A DNA stretch of 64,000 nucleotides from Hybos culiciformis (lineage: Eukaryota; Arthropoda; Insecta; Diptera; Hybotidae), in NCBI GenBank assembly GCA_964007475.1, contig OZ023274.1, forward strand, positions 11,185,376-11,249,375, written 5' to 3'. The translations under genes and the position numbers were made by a program. The notes below the pieces were generated by a model. That model was not told where the DNA came from, made no database searches, and was given only the letters and a program-made list of their open reading frames with translations. Position 1 is the first letter of the stretch. Each line of letters opens with the position of its first letter. This document shows, piece after piece, positions 10,726 through 23,613 of the stretch.

Positions 10726-13002
10726 TGTATGTAGTTGTATAGAAACTGAATTTAAGTTGAATAAATAAAATTAATTATAAACTTAAAATTTAGTAAATGA
10801 AAAAAATCACACAATTTTTGTTACGATTCTTTTCAAACTGACTACGTCAGTAAGGTCAATGATGATTCTAACTAAGTATAAACTAGAAAGTCTTGGAAGC
10901 ATATAAGCGTAATTTCGACGTTAATTTCTATATAATTTTCTGATTATTTTAATAGCGACCATTGTTAAAGTTTCTTCTTGCCTTTATGACCACAGTCTGC
11001 TAATATGTTTAATGCTTATTCTCTCAGTTAATTAGTGCAATTGCTATAGTTTCTTTTTTTTACACAGATGATATACCTCCTGCTCGCTCGACAACACACA
11101 ATATTCAGATCAAATTTTTTATTTTTATTGTCATAAACATAATATTGTGAGAATATTTTAATTCTTTAATTTAACACAAACCAGGATATAAAAAATGTTG
11201 AAAACAAAAAAAAAAAATAAAAGAAATTAATTTAAATTGACATCATGTTGATTATAAATATATTGTTTTCAAATTGAAAACTTTATAAATTCATATTATT
11301 ATTAAATTATGTTTTATTAGTATAAAGGCTATACAATGTTGTTTAATTTTTATCCTTTAATTGACATACTGTCAATTCAATTATTGAAAACTGTTTTAAA
11401 TTGTTAAAATTATTATTATCTATTTTTATACATTTATATTTACATTGTAAAAGGAAAAAGGATAAAAATTATTTGAAAATATTTTGTTATGTGTTTTTAA
11501 TAAAAAAAAATATATATACAAAAACTGAAGTGGGTGCATATTACATATAGTCAAAGCTTGTAAAAAAATCAATTTGAAATTGGCGCAATTTTAACGTTTA
11601 TTTGAATAATAAACCATCAGACCGAAGTCAAGTATTATTGCATTTTAATGCTTCGATTAATTAGAGCCTTGCGGACAAACAATATGAAAGCTTTTAGTAA
11701 ATTTGAAAAATATTAATAAAATTTTTTCAATAATTTTACGTTAAAGCTTTTGAGTTAATTGTATTTTTAATGCTTCGTTTGATTAGGCCCCTAAGGAAAA
11801 AAGCGTACGGTGCATTTTAAAAACATTAATTAAATTTTTCCATTAATTTTTTTTTTAATGTGCAGTGAGTATCCCTTTTTTTTTTTAAATTCAATTCACG
11901 GAATTTAAAAAAATATGAGCGTAGCGAGTAATTTTATTTTACTTAAAATACTTAAACTATTTATTTTCCGTCAAACTTATTAATGGTATTCAAATTTGAA
12001 ATAACAAAAGTTTCATATGTTCGATTTCCAACAAGTGAAAAAACAAACGCATAGCGCTCTAAAAATATATATTACTGTCTATAATACATAATCTATATTT
12101 ATAATATATGTATGCAAAATATAATACTCTATGTTTCTATATATAAATAGGGTTTTTATCATTTTTAACAGATGATACATTTTTATTTGAAAATTTTATT
12201 AAAAAGGATTTAAGTTGAATCCTTTATTGAAAAAACCACATGCACTTTATTTTTCTTTTTCTCTGTTATTTAAATTGTGTGTTTCTTTCCTTTTTTTTTT
12301 TTTTAACTTACATTATATTTCGAGAGCAAAATATAAACAAATCCCATACAATCAAAAATTCAATGTTTACGTTTTCCTTTACTTTGTGTGTCTCTATTGT
12401 ATATAAAATTTTTGTTGTTATTTATTCAAAAGTGGCCATAGGCATTTCCAAAATTATCAACAAAAAAAAAAAGAATTTATATAAATTGCCGTGTACATTT
12501 TTTTAAAAAATAAACAGGTAAGAAAAAAAGTAATATTTCATATCAAATATTTCACTAATACAAGAATTCATTATAGTTTTCGCATCCTTTGAATACGCAT
12601 GATCTGTGAGAATTTTTTTTATTCTTTATTTTTTATTTAAATAATTACAAAAAAAAAAAAAATTGTTAAAATGATAATAATTAAAATTATAAATTCATCA
12701 AAAAAAAAAAAAAGAAGTATATTAAAAATATTAAAGTCATATTTTGATACATCATTTAAGAAGAAACCCACAATTCACTCATACTCACTGCTGCAGTTGA
12801 GTCCTTTTTTTTTTTATTTATTTTCATGAATGGAAAAATTGGGATAATTTTTTTGCGAAATTATTTATTTGTAAATTTACAATTTTTGTTTAAAATCGGT
12901 AAAAACAGAATTATCAGTTTGTGCTGTAGAAATTAAGGATCATCGAATTAAGCCTCATTTTTATTTAAAAACTGGACATTTCTTCAAAAAGCTGCTCTAA
13001 TG
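10726..13002. other. A/T-rich non-coding stretch with a degenerate duplication
   Basis: No gene is recognised. TTTTAATGCTTCG followed by a similar 20-bp tail occurs at 11643 and again at 11765, a direct repeat of about 122-bp period that decays rightwards. A CAG|GTAAGA donor-like sequence at 12516/12517 has no convincing exon to its left. Confidence 0.5.
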
Positions 13003-13054
13003 TAGGTAAATGATGTTCGTCAGGTAAATGACGTTCGCAGGTAAATGACGTTCG
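13003..13054. repeat. Three tandem copies of a 17-bp CAGGTAAATGACGTTCG unit
   Basis: Two perfect copies (13021-13037 and 13038-13054) are preceded by a slightly diverged copy starting at 13003. Each unit contains AG|GTAAAT, a donor-like sequence, so the array presents three equally spaced potential 5' splice sites on the + strand. It also contains the near-palindromic TGACGTTC, a CRE/AP-1-like half motif. Confidence 0.8.
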
Positions 13055-16000
13055 TTTTAATTTGTTGATTTGCTGTAGAGATGGCACAAATTCTCATCGA
13101 ACCTTATTTTTCAACTGCGGCACTAAGAAATAAGAGAATATACTAAAATAAGAAATAAGAGGATGCGAACACTACGATTACATATATTTATGATATTATG
13201 ACATATATTTATGATGTTGGTTTATTCAAAATTTTGGTAGACAATTTAGACAAAAACATATTTAAGACCATAAAATTATATGCAAAAAGAGTTATTCTAC
13301 ACTACGGCTCCTTAATTCAGAACAGAAGAAAAATTGCTAAACACATTATTCTTATTTTTTCTCCCCAAATGTTTTTCCCCTAAAAAAATTTATACATACA
13401 TCTTCTTTTTTTTTTTGATTGATAAGAATTTTTTTTATTAAAAATTTAACTTTTATTTTGGGAGAAATTCTTTTCTTATTCTCCCCTATATAAAGTTAAA
13501 TATCGCCGTTTAATACAAATACACCATAACTACACTCTTGACTTTTTATGTTATTTATGTGTGTAGTATTTTTTGTTTTGTTTGACCAAAAAAAAAAAAA
13601 AGAGTCCTTTATTATCTTGGAGAGTGTTTATCTTTTACATTTTTAATTTTTTTGTTTTTTTTTTTTTTTTTTTCAAATTCTTATTATGATGATTCAGTTT
13701 CAGTCTTAAAAGGAGTCGCGACCGCGAAAGTTAGTAGCCATAAAATTTAATAAGTAAGAAAAAAAAAAATACATGAAGGTTTAGCAATTTTTTTTTACAA
13801 TATTTTCTAATAATAAAAAGGATAAGAAGGAAAAAAAAATTAAGAAAGTTAAAAAAAATTTTTTTTTTTAAATGTTTGAAATTAAGGTGAAACATAATTA
13901 AAATAATATTAAGAACGGTAATCGGCTACAAATCCCCATATGGTAAAAATATATGTAAAAAAAAAAGAAAACTTAAACAAAAACGCGCGAAAATCAAAAT
14001 AAAACAATTTTTGTAAGAATTATAGAAATTAAATTAAATTAAATTTAAAAAATAAATAAATAAATAATTAAACAGAAAAAAATTAAAATAATCTTAGAAG
14101 TTTAAGAAATTTTGTTTTTTTCTTAATTTTTCTAATTTATAATTAAAACTTGAAATGTAAAAAAAAAAGAAAAAATAAAATTCAAGTTGCACTGTAAAAA
14201 AAAAAATTGTCAAATCAAAAGTTGGAAAATTGGGAAAAACAAACAATAACAAAGTGAAAATAAAATTCGAATGAAAATTCGCCAAATGCTAATTTAACAA
14301 ATTCAGAGAAAATTTAACAAAAAGGATTAATTTTATTTTGTACAAAAATTTTGCAAAAATCTTAAAAGTTTTTTCTGACTCATAGTAAATTTTAAATTTT
14401 TTTTTTTTAATTTGACGTAACCTTTTAAAGCCTATATTAACAATAAACAAACGAAAACTAAAATATAAATAAATAAATAAATAATTAAAAAAAAGAAATA
14501 AAATTAGATGCATACCATTTCAAGGATATAAAGGAAATACAAAAAAAAAAGGATTTTAAACGTATTTTATGGTAAAAGAAAATTTTTTTTTTAAATTTAT
14601 TATTCTTATATTTAGATTGTGATTAATTTTAGGTTCAAATTAAATCGAATTCATTAATTGAGACATAGGGGATATAGTTATAATTGGAAATAAGTAAATA
14701 ATGTCAAAAGAAAATTTGTGTAAATCTATTGCAATAATCACATCGCCGAACTCACTTGGAAAAAAAAACCACCGAAAAAGCATGCGCCTATGTAATATTT
14801 ACTGTTCGACGACAGTCAATAGTGTGAAGAAAATTAATAGCAATTCCCATAATTTTTGCTCAATATTTTTACAATTTCTCACATTTTATATTTTTCTTTT
14901 GGAAAATAATATTTTTATTGTCAATATTTATTTTCGCATTAGCAGAATATTTGTGGAATATACGTTTTTCAGAAATATTTCAGGATAATGAACTGCAATT
15001 TGCTATATAAAAATACATGCCCAATAATAAATAATCCACTTCATCAGGATTGAGATACACCTACTATGAACTTACTTTTTTGATTAATGGTGTATAGTTG
15101 ACCAAGAATTTTTTTTTGCCAAATTCAAGTCAAAATTAAAAAAAAAGGAAAATAAAATGAAATTTTGGCAAATAAATTAATTACTTCTACTTTAAATTTT
15201 TTTTATCTATAATTTAAATTCCACTTCTTGATAAATTATACAATGCGAACGGTAATTGTAATTCCGGAAAATATGTGGATATAATTTTTTTTGTAGACAT
15301 AAACATAAATGTAAAACCAAAGATAATAAAGTATTAGAAGTCATGTCGCATTGCATATTAAAAATTAAAAAAGTTTTTAAATTTTGTATCTGTATGTATA
15401 TGAAAAACTGAAGGTTGGTGAACGTCCATAGCAAAAAAAAAAAATTTAGTACTCAATATGGCTTGTCATACTTTATTATTCTTATAGAATTTTAGAAAAT
15501 TGTGAAAATTTCGATACAAAAATATAAAAATAATCTTGGATTATGATAATATGATTTAAATCGAATTCTTAGAGATTTAGAAGAAAACAATACTTCGGCC
15601 AATCCGCCGTAGTAAATACCTTTCAGAAATCAAGATATTTTATTTCAATATATTTGATTTGCAATATGCTTACAAGTTAATTTTTTATATTTAAGCCTTT
15701 CTTGAATTATTTGATTAAATGTACATTCATATTTCTGATTAGTAACATTGCATTGATCAAATTCATATGCAAGCAAATTATTATGTAAATAAGAAATAGT
15801 GAATCATCTTGGCAAAAAACCATTTCAAATTGGATTCAATATTAAATTGAAAGTATTCAGTAAAAGTATAAAACTCAATGTTTGTGAGTTTAAACCTTTT
15901 TAGCAAGTAAACAAATTATCAAATTTCTAAAAGTATTAAATTTCTGCTTATTGAACTTTTGTATAGTAAAATCTTATACAGATTTAAATACATACTTTCT

Positions 16001-17487
16001 TTTAAACTATATAAAAAAGTTCTAATTTTTTTTCGCTTTATATACCTTTAAAAAGGTTTTCTTTATCGATTTAACAATTTTTCACAAAATTAAAAATTTT
16101 TTTGCGTAAAATTTTGTTTTTTTTAAAAATAGGATATAAATTTTTTGTTTTTTTTTTGAATATTTTTGGAAATAGAAAATTTATTGTGAAAAAAAGTGAA
16201 ACTTTCTTTAAATGTATATATTTAAACTTAATAGAACGCATTATAAACATAAAAACGAGAAAAAAAATAAATAAATAACAATTTTTAGAAATTTTTATAA
16301 AAAAAAAACAAAAATGAAAATAAAAATAAATAAATATAAATGAATTTGTCACGAAATAATATTTTCAACTTTTTTCTATACTGTAGAACAAAAATCGTTT
16401 AGAAATAGTTAAGAATAAAAAAAAAAGTTAGAAAACCTAATAAAATTTAGTTATTAAATATAATAGTTAAAAAAAAAATACAAAACTTAAAAATCCTTTG
16501 TCTGTAGGTGTTTTAAATATTCACCCAGTATAATAGTGAGCATGAAGCGCCCTGCTGTTATTCTACAATTTTAGGTGTTTACATGTCACGATATTTCTCT
16601 CTGGGCAAACACTACATATATATACATTTTTATATTCATATAGTTACGTATATATAATTTTTCATTTATTTCCAATCGGAATCCTTTTTAGTGCAAAGTA
16701 AAATCCTTAACTCAACAGGATTTTTATAAGATGAAAATAAGTTACAATCATTTAGAGTTTATTGACATCAAAAAAATTCGTTTAAAATTTATTTAATTTT
16801 AAATTAAATATCGAAAACTATGTACTTCTTCTTTTAGTTAGACATTAGGTTTCAACATATCAAATAAATTGAAAAAGGAACAAGTAAAAGCAATGTTAAA
16901 AGCTATTATTCGTCACTAAAAACAATCATGTCAAACAGTATAGAGTAAAAAAAAAGTCCACATTAAATCATGCTTTTTTTCCGATAAAAGAATAGAATAA
17001 TTTATTTTCTAGGTTCCAAGATTTTTCCTATCCTAATAACCGACAAACAATATAAAATATTAAAAGATCAGTACATATCAAATAATTAATGAAAAGAACA
17101 TAAATTGTTAAATATATTAATATTTTCACTGGTAGAAATTTTTATTTTATTTTTAAAAATTACTTAAATTTCAAAAGTCATTCGGAATCGAAGGGTTCCT
17201 TTTAAATATATGTAACTGTGTATTTTGAATCATATTATATAACATTTCCTGACCTTTTTCACCTTTGAATAGGAATGAATTTACATAAAATAAATAAATA
17301 AATCTTCGATTAGTTAGTTCAATATAAATTATCTTTTTTATAATAATTTTATTTTTACTTATTTTACCTATAGAGATCCTTAATTATTAATCGATATTAT
17401 ATTCACTTAGAATTTTTTAATTAGCTAATCAGAAATAATGAAAAATTATATTATTGAAAAAACATAAAAAAAATATGCAAGGACATT
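13055..17487. other. A/T-rich non-coding stretch
   Basis: No gene is recognised. Long A or T runs are frequent (for example 13591-13603 and 13657-13673). The frames of 60-95 codons at 13198, 14094, 14289, 14701, 15207 and 16071 are dominated by Phe, Ile, Lys and Asn or lack supporting splice sites, so I treat them as chance. Three copies of an A-tract followed by GGAT occur at 13815, 14319 and 14546. Confidence 0.5.
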
Positions 17488-17521
17488 TAACAATTAAATA
17501 TAATCCTATATTTAATTGTTA
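17488..17521. other. Perfect hairpin: 15-bp stem, 4-nt loop
   Basis: The left arm, TAACAATTAAATATA (17488-17502), pairs without mismatch with 17507-17521 around the loop ATCC (17503-17506). It lies about 60 bp upstream of the acceptor-donor junction at 17580/17581. In transcript form it would be A/U-only and weakly stable. It is too short for a typical pre-miRNA and has no U tract suggesting termination. Confidence 0.75.
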
Positions 17522-17550
17522 TAAAATAAAACTTTTTTTGTTTGTGATGT

Positions 17551-17586
17551 AATCAATAGGATTTTTTTTTAATCGTTTAGGTATGT
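17551..17586 (+). promoter_or_regulatory. Candidate recursive splice site (AG|GTATGT)
   Basis: A T-rich tract (nine T at 17562-17570, then AATCGTTTAG) ends with AG at 17579-17580 and is followed directly by GTATGT at 17581-17586. An acceptor abutting a consensus donor is the form of a zero-length exon used to remove long introns stepwise in insects. It fits the idea that this DNA is a long 5' intron of the downstream zinc-finger gene. The spacer between T tract and AG contains several purines, so the acceptor is only fair. Confidence 0.25.
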
Positions 17587-19239
17587 TAGAATATAAATTC
17601 TAAATAATATAGTCGCCAGGTGAAATAATCACAGCCTTAGCTTAAATTATAAATTTGTTACTTTGCTTATATTTCTTACATACGCATTTGAATGACAAAA
17701 GGATGATATTGTGCTCTTCTCGACTGTTACTTTTTATTGGATATCAAAACCAAATATAAATTGTCCTTTAAGGCACATTACCTGCACAACTTTAAGTTTC
17801 TTTTTTCATTATTTTATTCGCTATTATTCCAAATATTCCAAATATCCAAACTTTTTTTGAAAATGACATACATAATATATATAGTTTACTCTTGTTTGTT
17901 ACTCTTTTGTAGAATTATTTCAAGACTTTAGTAATCATTTGATTTCTCAATCAAGCCCCAAAATAAATCTCGAATATTTTTACTTATCAAGGCACTAAAT
18001 AGTCTTGTAGATGATTCGATTGCAACCGATCTGTTAATTGTCGATTGCCAACCGATCGACAAAATTTACATAATTCCAACCCAGTATTTAAGCATTCAAT
18101 CAGAAAAACTTGTGTAGTCGATACTCTTAATTTTTACGAATTTAATTTTGTCAAATTTACATTTCAAACGAAGATAAATTGAACCCATGTTTTTTTTTGC
18201 TCAAATATAACTTCGTAGAAATATATATATAAATACCTATCTAAATTATTATTATAATAAATTTTATTTTCATATATATTTTTGGCAATTATTAGTTTTT
18301 CATAAATTTCAATTTATTGAAATAAATTTTTCTTTTTTATGGGAATTTTTCAAATTTTCATAAATTTATATATGTTTGTTTGTTTTCGTTTCTTTTTTTT
18401 CATTTGGGAGGGAAAAAGGATAACAAACGCTTTAAATAGTTCCAATAGAGTACCGTTACATTAGATGTTGTTTTTACTGGTGGTATTATTCAGGGAAGTT
18501 TTTATCAAAAAAATAAAAATAAATAAAAATAAAATAATAATAATAATAAGAAAATAGTTATGTTTGATAAACTTAAAGTCTTCTCCCTATATAAGACTGA
18601 TATAAAATTCTTTTTTGTTTTATACAGAAATATTTGAAAATTTTTTCTTTTCGAATTCAGGTTAATAAACTTCTGAAAATTTAATACTTTTAATGTATCA
18701 TTATCATAATCGTTTCAATTGATGTATTTTTCTTTCTATATCTTTATTAACACAAATTTCGATATTGTCAATTTGTCAAAAAGTTCATTGAACTTTACAA
18801 TGAGTTAAGAAAATTCTGAACTTTTTGTCTAAGTACAAACATGAAGCTTAAATAGTAGTTTACATATCTAAAAATAAGTAGTATATTCTCCTGCGTCCAG
18901 CTGACATCACCGTTGTAATACTTTTTTAATATAAAAAAATTTAATTAAACTAATTTAAATCTTTTCATATTAATTATTTATTTAAATTTTCTCATATCTA
19001 TTAATCTTTTACTATATAATTTTTATCTTGTAAGTAACAAGTGTTGCCATCATTCGTCTTTCTCAATAGGCAGCAGTACCACATCTACTTATTCCTTCTA
19101 TGAGTATTTTATAAATCGAAGTGGTCAGTTTTTAAGGATCTATAAAAATCGATATCGTAGAACATTGATGACTTGAGCCCAAAAATACAAATTACAGTTT
19201 GAATAAAATATTTAATATAGTGGCTAAACATTTTCATCC
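17587..19239. other. A/T-rich non-coding stretch
   Basis: No gene is recognised. A near-identical motif is duplicated in direct orientation: CGATTGCAACCGATC at 18017-18031 and CGATTGCCAACCGATC at 18042-18057, a spacing of 25 bp. The patch at 19040-19180 is less A/T-rich than its surroundings but has no long open frame. Confidence 0.45.
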
Positions 19240-20330
19240 AATTTTTTTTTTTTTTTTAATTAATCGCCCAAAAACTTAAATTCAACCCATCTAAATTTTT
19301 TTTTTTTTTTAATTAATCTTAATTATACAGCCTCGCAAAAATTTTTACGTAGGTTGCCCTTATCTCTTCAAAAAAAAAAATGAAAATAAATAAAACACAT
19401 AATATTGACTAAATTTTTATTATTATTTTTCAACTCAATGTCCCTCTAATCTTTAATGTGGAAATTTTTTAATTAAAACATACATTCCCTTCCCTTGGAG
19501 GTAAAAAAAAAAATAAAAAAAAAAAAATCCAACAAAGAAAAAAAAAAAATAAACGAACAAAAAAAAAAAGAAAATACAAAATTGAAAAAATTTTCCAATA
19601 AAAAGAATAAAAAGGAATAAAATCAATAATTTTTTTTTTTTTTTTTTTTCAATATTTTGATATAAATTTGAGTGCCGAAAAAAAAAAAATTATTATAAAC
19701 TTAATATGTTTTGAATGTGTTTGTTTGGGAAAAAGAATATAAAATATAAAAAAGAAGAAAATCATATAATAATAATAATGAATAAAAAAAAAAAAAAAAA
19801 AAACTTAAATTTTCACAAAATTTTTTTACAAACACATAGGCATTTTTTTTTTTTGTACAAATTTTTTTTTTCGTTTCATTTTCAATTTTTTTTTTTTTTT
19901 CTTTATTTTTCATCTAGAACAGAATATATGTATGTAATTTTTGTATAATTTTTTTTTTCTGGTGAAAATCTCATTTATATTTTTATTTTATTTTTTTTTT
20001 GTAGGTAAAGATGAGGAGGATGATTTAAAAAGGGGGGGTCTCTGAAATTTTCATTTATTTATTTATTTTCTTCTTTTTTTTTTTTGCTGCTGCTGCTTTT
20101 TTTTTCTTGCTGTACAGAAATATGGTCGGATGAATGGTGGTGGTATAAAATTTATTGCATATACAGCCTAACGTACATATAATTTTTTTTTTGTTTTTTT
20201 TTTTTTCATTTTTAAAGTTTTTATTTTCGTTTTTTTTTTTTTAGCTGGTAAAAAAAAAATAAAGTACTACAGAATTTTTTATTTTTTTTTTTATAAAAAA
20301 TTTAAAGTCTCGAAAAAAAACTTGAAAATT
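19240..20330. repeat. Homopolymer-dense low-complexity tract with short CTG runs
   Basis: A and T runs of ten or more bases occur every few tens of bases (for example 19630-19649, 19785-19803 and 19888-19900). A short (CTG)4-type run is at 20085-20096 and a (GCT)5 run at 20412-20427, just beyond the tract. Frames called here (19701, 19715, 20402) only translate these runs. Confidence 0.7.
19983..20010 (+). promoter_or_regulatory. Candidate recursive splice site (TAG|GTAAAG)
   Basis: A nearly pure T tract (about 19983-20000) leads to GTAG ending at 20004, followed immediately by GTAAAG at 20005-20010. This is the acceptor-next-to-donor arrangement of ratchet points in long insect introns. The pyrimidine tract is strong. 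The donor departs from GTAAGT at position 5. It lies about 29.6 kb upstream of the coding exon's acceptor. Confidence 0.35.
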
Positions 20331-21339
20331 TTTTTGTTTTGTAAAAATATTCAAATGTGCAGTAATTAAAATTTTGGTTATAAGTGATTATGGGAGGGAA
20401 GTTATTTGTAGGCTGCTGCTGCTGCTGATCCATTAAATATTATTAAAAGACGAGCAAATGTTATAATTAGATAGCGGATTATGTGCAAAAGCTTAAGTAT
20501 AAGAGTTGTCGATGTTTCAACCAAACATAAATTTTTTTCGATGTCGCATTGTAGTAATAAAAAAATTTGTATAAAGATTTTTTTCTTAATATCTACATAT
20601 AAAGTTATGTTAACTTTCATGCATCTATGTCACATTTTAAAACTATATAGCTTTTGATGAAAAAAGAACTAGAAATATATTAATAATAATTTATCTTAAA
20701 AATAAAAATTTTTTAAACTCAGGTCTGTAAAAAAAAACTTGTTCAATTTTAAATAATAATTTTTCTTAATATTCCTCTCTAAACTCTGAACTGAACTGTA
20801 TTAAATTGTTGGTTAAAACTATGGTATTATATGTTAGTATTTCATTTCAAAATCTTCTCTTATGTATATAAAAGTTCATTAATAATTTTTAAATTCTGCA
20901 ATTTTGAATAATCACCAGAGGCACACTATCATGATGGTTAGATCTTATTATTCTTATTATCGATTTAGACTCAAAATTGTTATTGGAGTACGCGGTTCAA
21001 AATTTTAGCAATAATCCAATTTTTTTTTTAAATAAAAACCAATGAGTTTATCCTTTTTATTTTAAAGACAACACAAATCATACAAAAATATTGATATTAT
21101 AAATTTAAATTTAAAAGATATTGTATTTTGATAATAAATTCAAGTAAATTTTACTAAACAAACAAAAGAAAGAAAAATTCATTAAAAAAAATATTTTATA
21201 ATTTTTTTTTGTGAAAAATTCATTCCTTCAATTTTATAAATTAAAAATATACTCACCTTCATATTTTACTACTCTGAACATACATATATTTTCACTGAAC
21301 ATTTAATTTAAAATCCTTGGAAAATGTTCATAGCATTTT
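20331..21339. other. A/T-rich non-coding stretch
   Basis: Apart from the (GCT)5 run at 20412-20427 I see no gene, RNA gene or repeat. The 72-codon minus-strand frame ending at 20402 takes its alanines from that run. Confidence 0.5.
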
Positions 21340-21975
21340 TCTTCTTCTTCTTTTTTTTTCGTACAGACCAGAAACGACAGAGAGAAGAGAGTTATGCCGA
21401 CACAAGGATATAATTTATGAAAAATGATAGCGAAAAATGCAAAAAACGACAAGGTAGAAAAAAAAATAAAAAAAAATTAAAAATATAAAAAAAAAAGGAA
21501 AAAAAAAAAAACAAAATTAAAAAACATCATGGGAGTTTTTTTTTTCTTATTTCGTTAAAAAATGCTTTAAAAAAAAAATACACAAACTTTTGCTGGGAGG
21601 TTTTCATAAAAAAAAAAAAAAAATTCCAATTAGAGTTTTTCATTTAAAAATATAAAAAAAAGAAAAGAAAAAAAAATTTAAAATGAAAAATTTTTAAATG
21701 GTATAAAAAAAAAAAAATGTTTTAAAAAAATTAAAAAAGCAGATAGGTTTCCTATTTTTCACATTTTTAGGGTTCGAGTAATGGAATTTTTTGTGTGGTG
21801 GGAGGAATATAATAAATAATTCTGTTTATAAGAGTTTTAATTGGATTCTTAATGACTTTCGATCAATTTATGCAAAAAAAAATAAAATTTACGAGAAAAA
21901 AATTTTTTTTTTTGTTTTATTCATATTATTAAAAAAAAAAAACAATTTTTTTTACCAGTAAAAAAAGGGTTCATT
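21340..21975. repeat. Homopolymer-dense low-complexity tract, A-rich on +
   Basis: Dense A runs on the + strand (about 21460-21520, 21608-21623 and 21655-21720) are mixed with shorter T runs. A less A/T-rich insertion at 21361-21410 includes GACAGAGAGAAGAGAG. No coding potential is seen. Confidence 0.65.
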
Positions 21976-23546
21976 TTTATTTATAATTTTTAAAGAATGA
22001 TTACACCACGACCAAAAAACAACAAACCCCTTTTATTTAATGTTCCGAAACTTAAAAATCTTAACACCTAATTCGAAAGTCACAAAAATTTCAGATAAAA
22101 ATTAATTAATAACGAAATATTATCTTAATGGGAATTTTTAGATAGAGATGTACGGACAATATGAACATATTTAGAGTATTGTATGAATTCTGTGAAAAAT
22201 TGGAATTCAAGAACTGAGGAAACATTTTTGATAAATAATGTCACTTAATTTATAATATTAAGTATATAGTATTATTAATGAAAAAATAAATTTTACCACC
22301 TGTATAAATTTAATCAAGCACACACACCTTAATATCTGCGTATATATATAATTATAAAGAACTATATGTTTTCACATAAATTGCAGAATCAATAACAATA
22401 TTAATACTATTTTGATTAAACTTGAATCGTTAAATTAAATTAAAATTGCATTCGGCTACAGAGACGATACACTTTTTACTAGTAGCTGTATTACTAATAA
22501 CTATATTTAATATCGAACTTCGTAAACTTAAGTCAGACTAGAGTTAAGACTTCATCCGCTTCAGCATGCATATATATTCTAATTTTAAGATAATATATCT
22601 AAATATTTTATCTTTTTTTTAAATTTTTTTTTGTGTGTGATTGTGACTAACAATCTAAAAATCTTCTTTTAAAAATATTCCTGAACTAAATGAATTTGCA
22701 ATCACGGATCTAATTTTTTTAATATTAAAATAAATAAAAATGAAAACTTTAAACTATAATAATATTTTGTATATTACGCTTTAGTTACTTGATAATGATT
22801 TTAATATTATTAATTTTTTCAAATAGGCAAACAAGGTCTTTTTTTTTTAATTTCAATATGCAAATAAAAATATTTCCAACGGATAATTTTCATGCACTTA
22901 ATAATAATTTTTACTGCATTAGGAAAATCTCATTATAAATTGAATTTTTTATGAACAAGCATTAGGAATATTGTAAGATTAAAAAACTATTAAAAAAAAA
23001 TAATCTCGTAATGAAGAAATAAATATGTAAGTTTTTGTTGTATGGATAAAATTGAAAAAAGAATAATTTTTTATATTCTTAGCTTTGAAAGTAAAAATAA
23101 AACCTTTTTTCTCGTATCATTATTTTTCAAGTGTCTTTATTCATTTTGTCCTCTAATTAGATATCTAAAATATGTAAAATATGTATGATAAATTATTCAT
23201 TAATTTAGATAACGATCTACGATTTACAATGTAATATCAAAAATACAAAATTTAAATTAAAATGAAATTAGTACTCTACTATTCATAAAAAAGCGAGGTC
23301 CCTATCATTCTCTTTGACGATATAACTATTCTTCTAATTAACAAGAAATAAATATTTTAAAAAAGAAATAGAAAAAGTAGCAAATTTTGTTATAATTCAT
23401 TTGCTATACAGTTTTGGCCGGGTTAATTTGTATTTTAATAATTAAACGCAAAGTTTTGAGCACCTGCTACCTGAAAATATTGCAATTTTTGTCATAACTA
23501 TATAGCAGGTTCTTATAACTAATTTTCCCTAGTTTTTTTTTTTCAG
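21976..23546. other. A/T-rich non-coding stretch leading to a splice acceptor
   Basis: No gene is recognised. It ends in a well-formed acceptor: a CTAAT branch-like motif at 23519-23523 followed by a T tract and CAG ending at 23546. Confidence 0.45.
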
Positions 23547-23613
23547 TGTCCTAATCAACGTAATCCTAGTTATATTTCACAACCATATTCCATCGAGAAA
23601 AACCTTGCAAAAG
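23547..23613 (+). other. Candidate 67-nt exon (5' UTR or small coding exon)
   Basis: The left edge has a branch-like CTAAT about 24 nt upstream, an 11-base T tract and CAG. The right edge is AAG|GTAAGAA, an excellent donor. The 67 nt are less A/T-rich than the flanks and open in two frames; one reads CPNQRNPSYISQPYSIEKNL followed by AK. If spliced directly to the acceptor at 49603, that frame becomes the frame of the zinc-finger protein but meets TGA at 49612-49614. In that transcript it would therefore be 5' UTR carrying at most part of an upstream frame. The spacing to 49604 would be about 26 kb. It could also be an exon of an unrelated gene or a decoy pair. I do not recognise the peptide. 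Confidence 0.35.

Noticed and set aside
14701..14988. 95-codon ATG frame with a balanced first half
   Set aside because: The second half degenerates into Phe/Ile-rich sequence. There is no domain, no splice context and no homologue I can recall.
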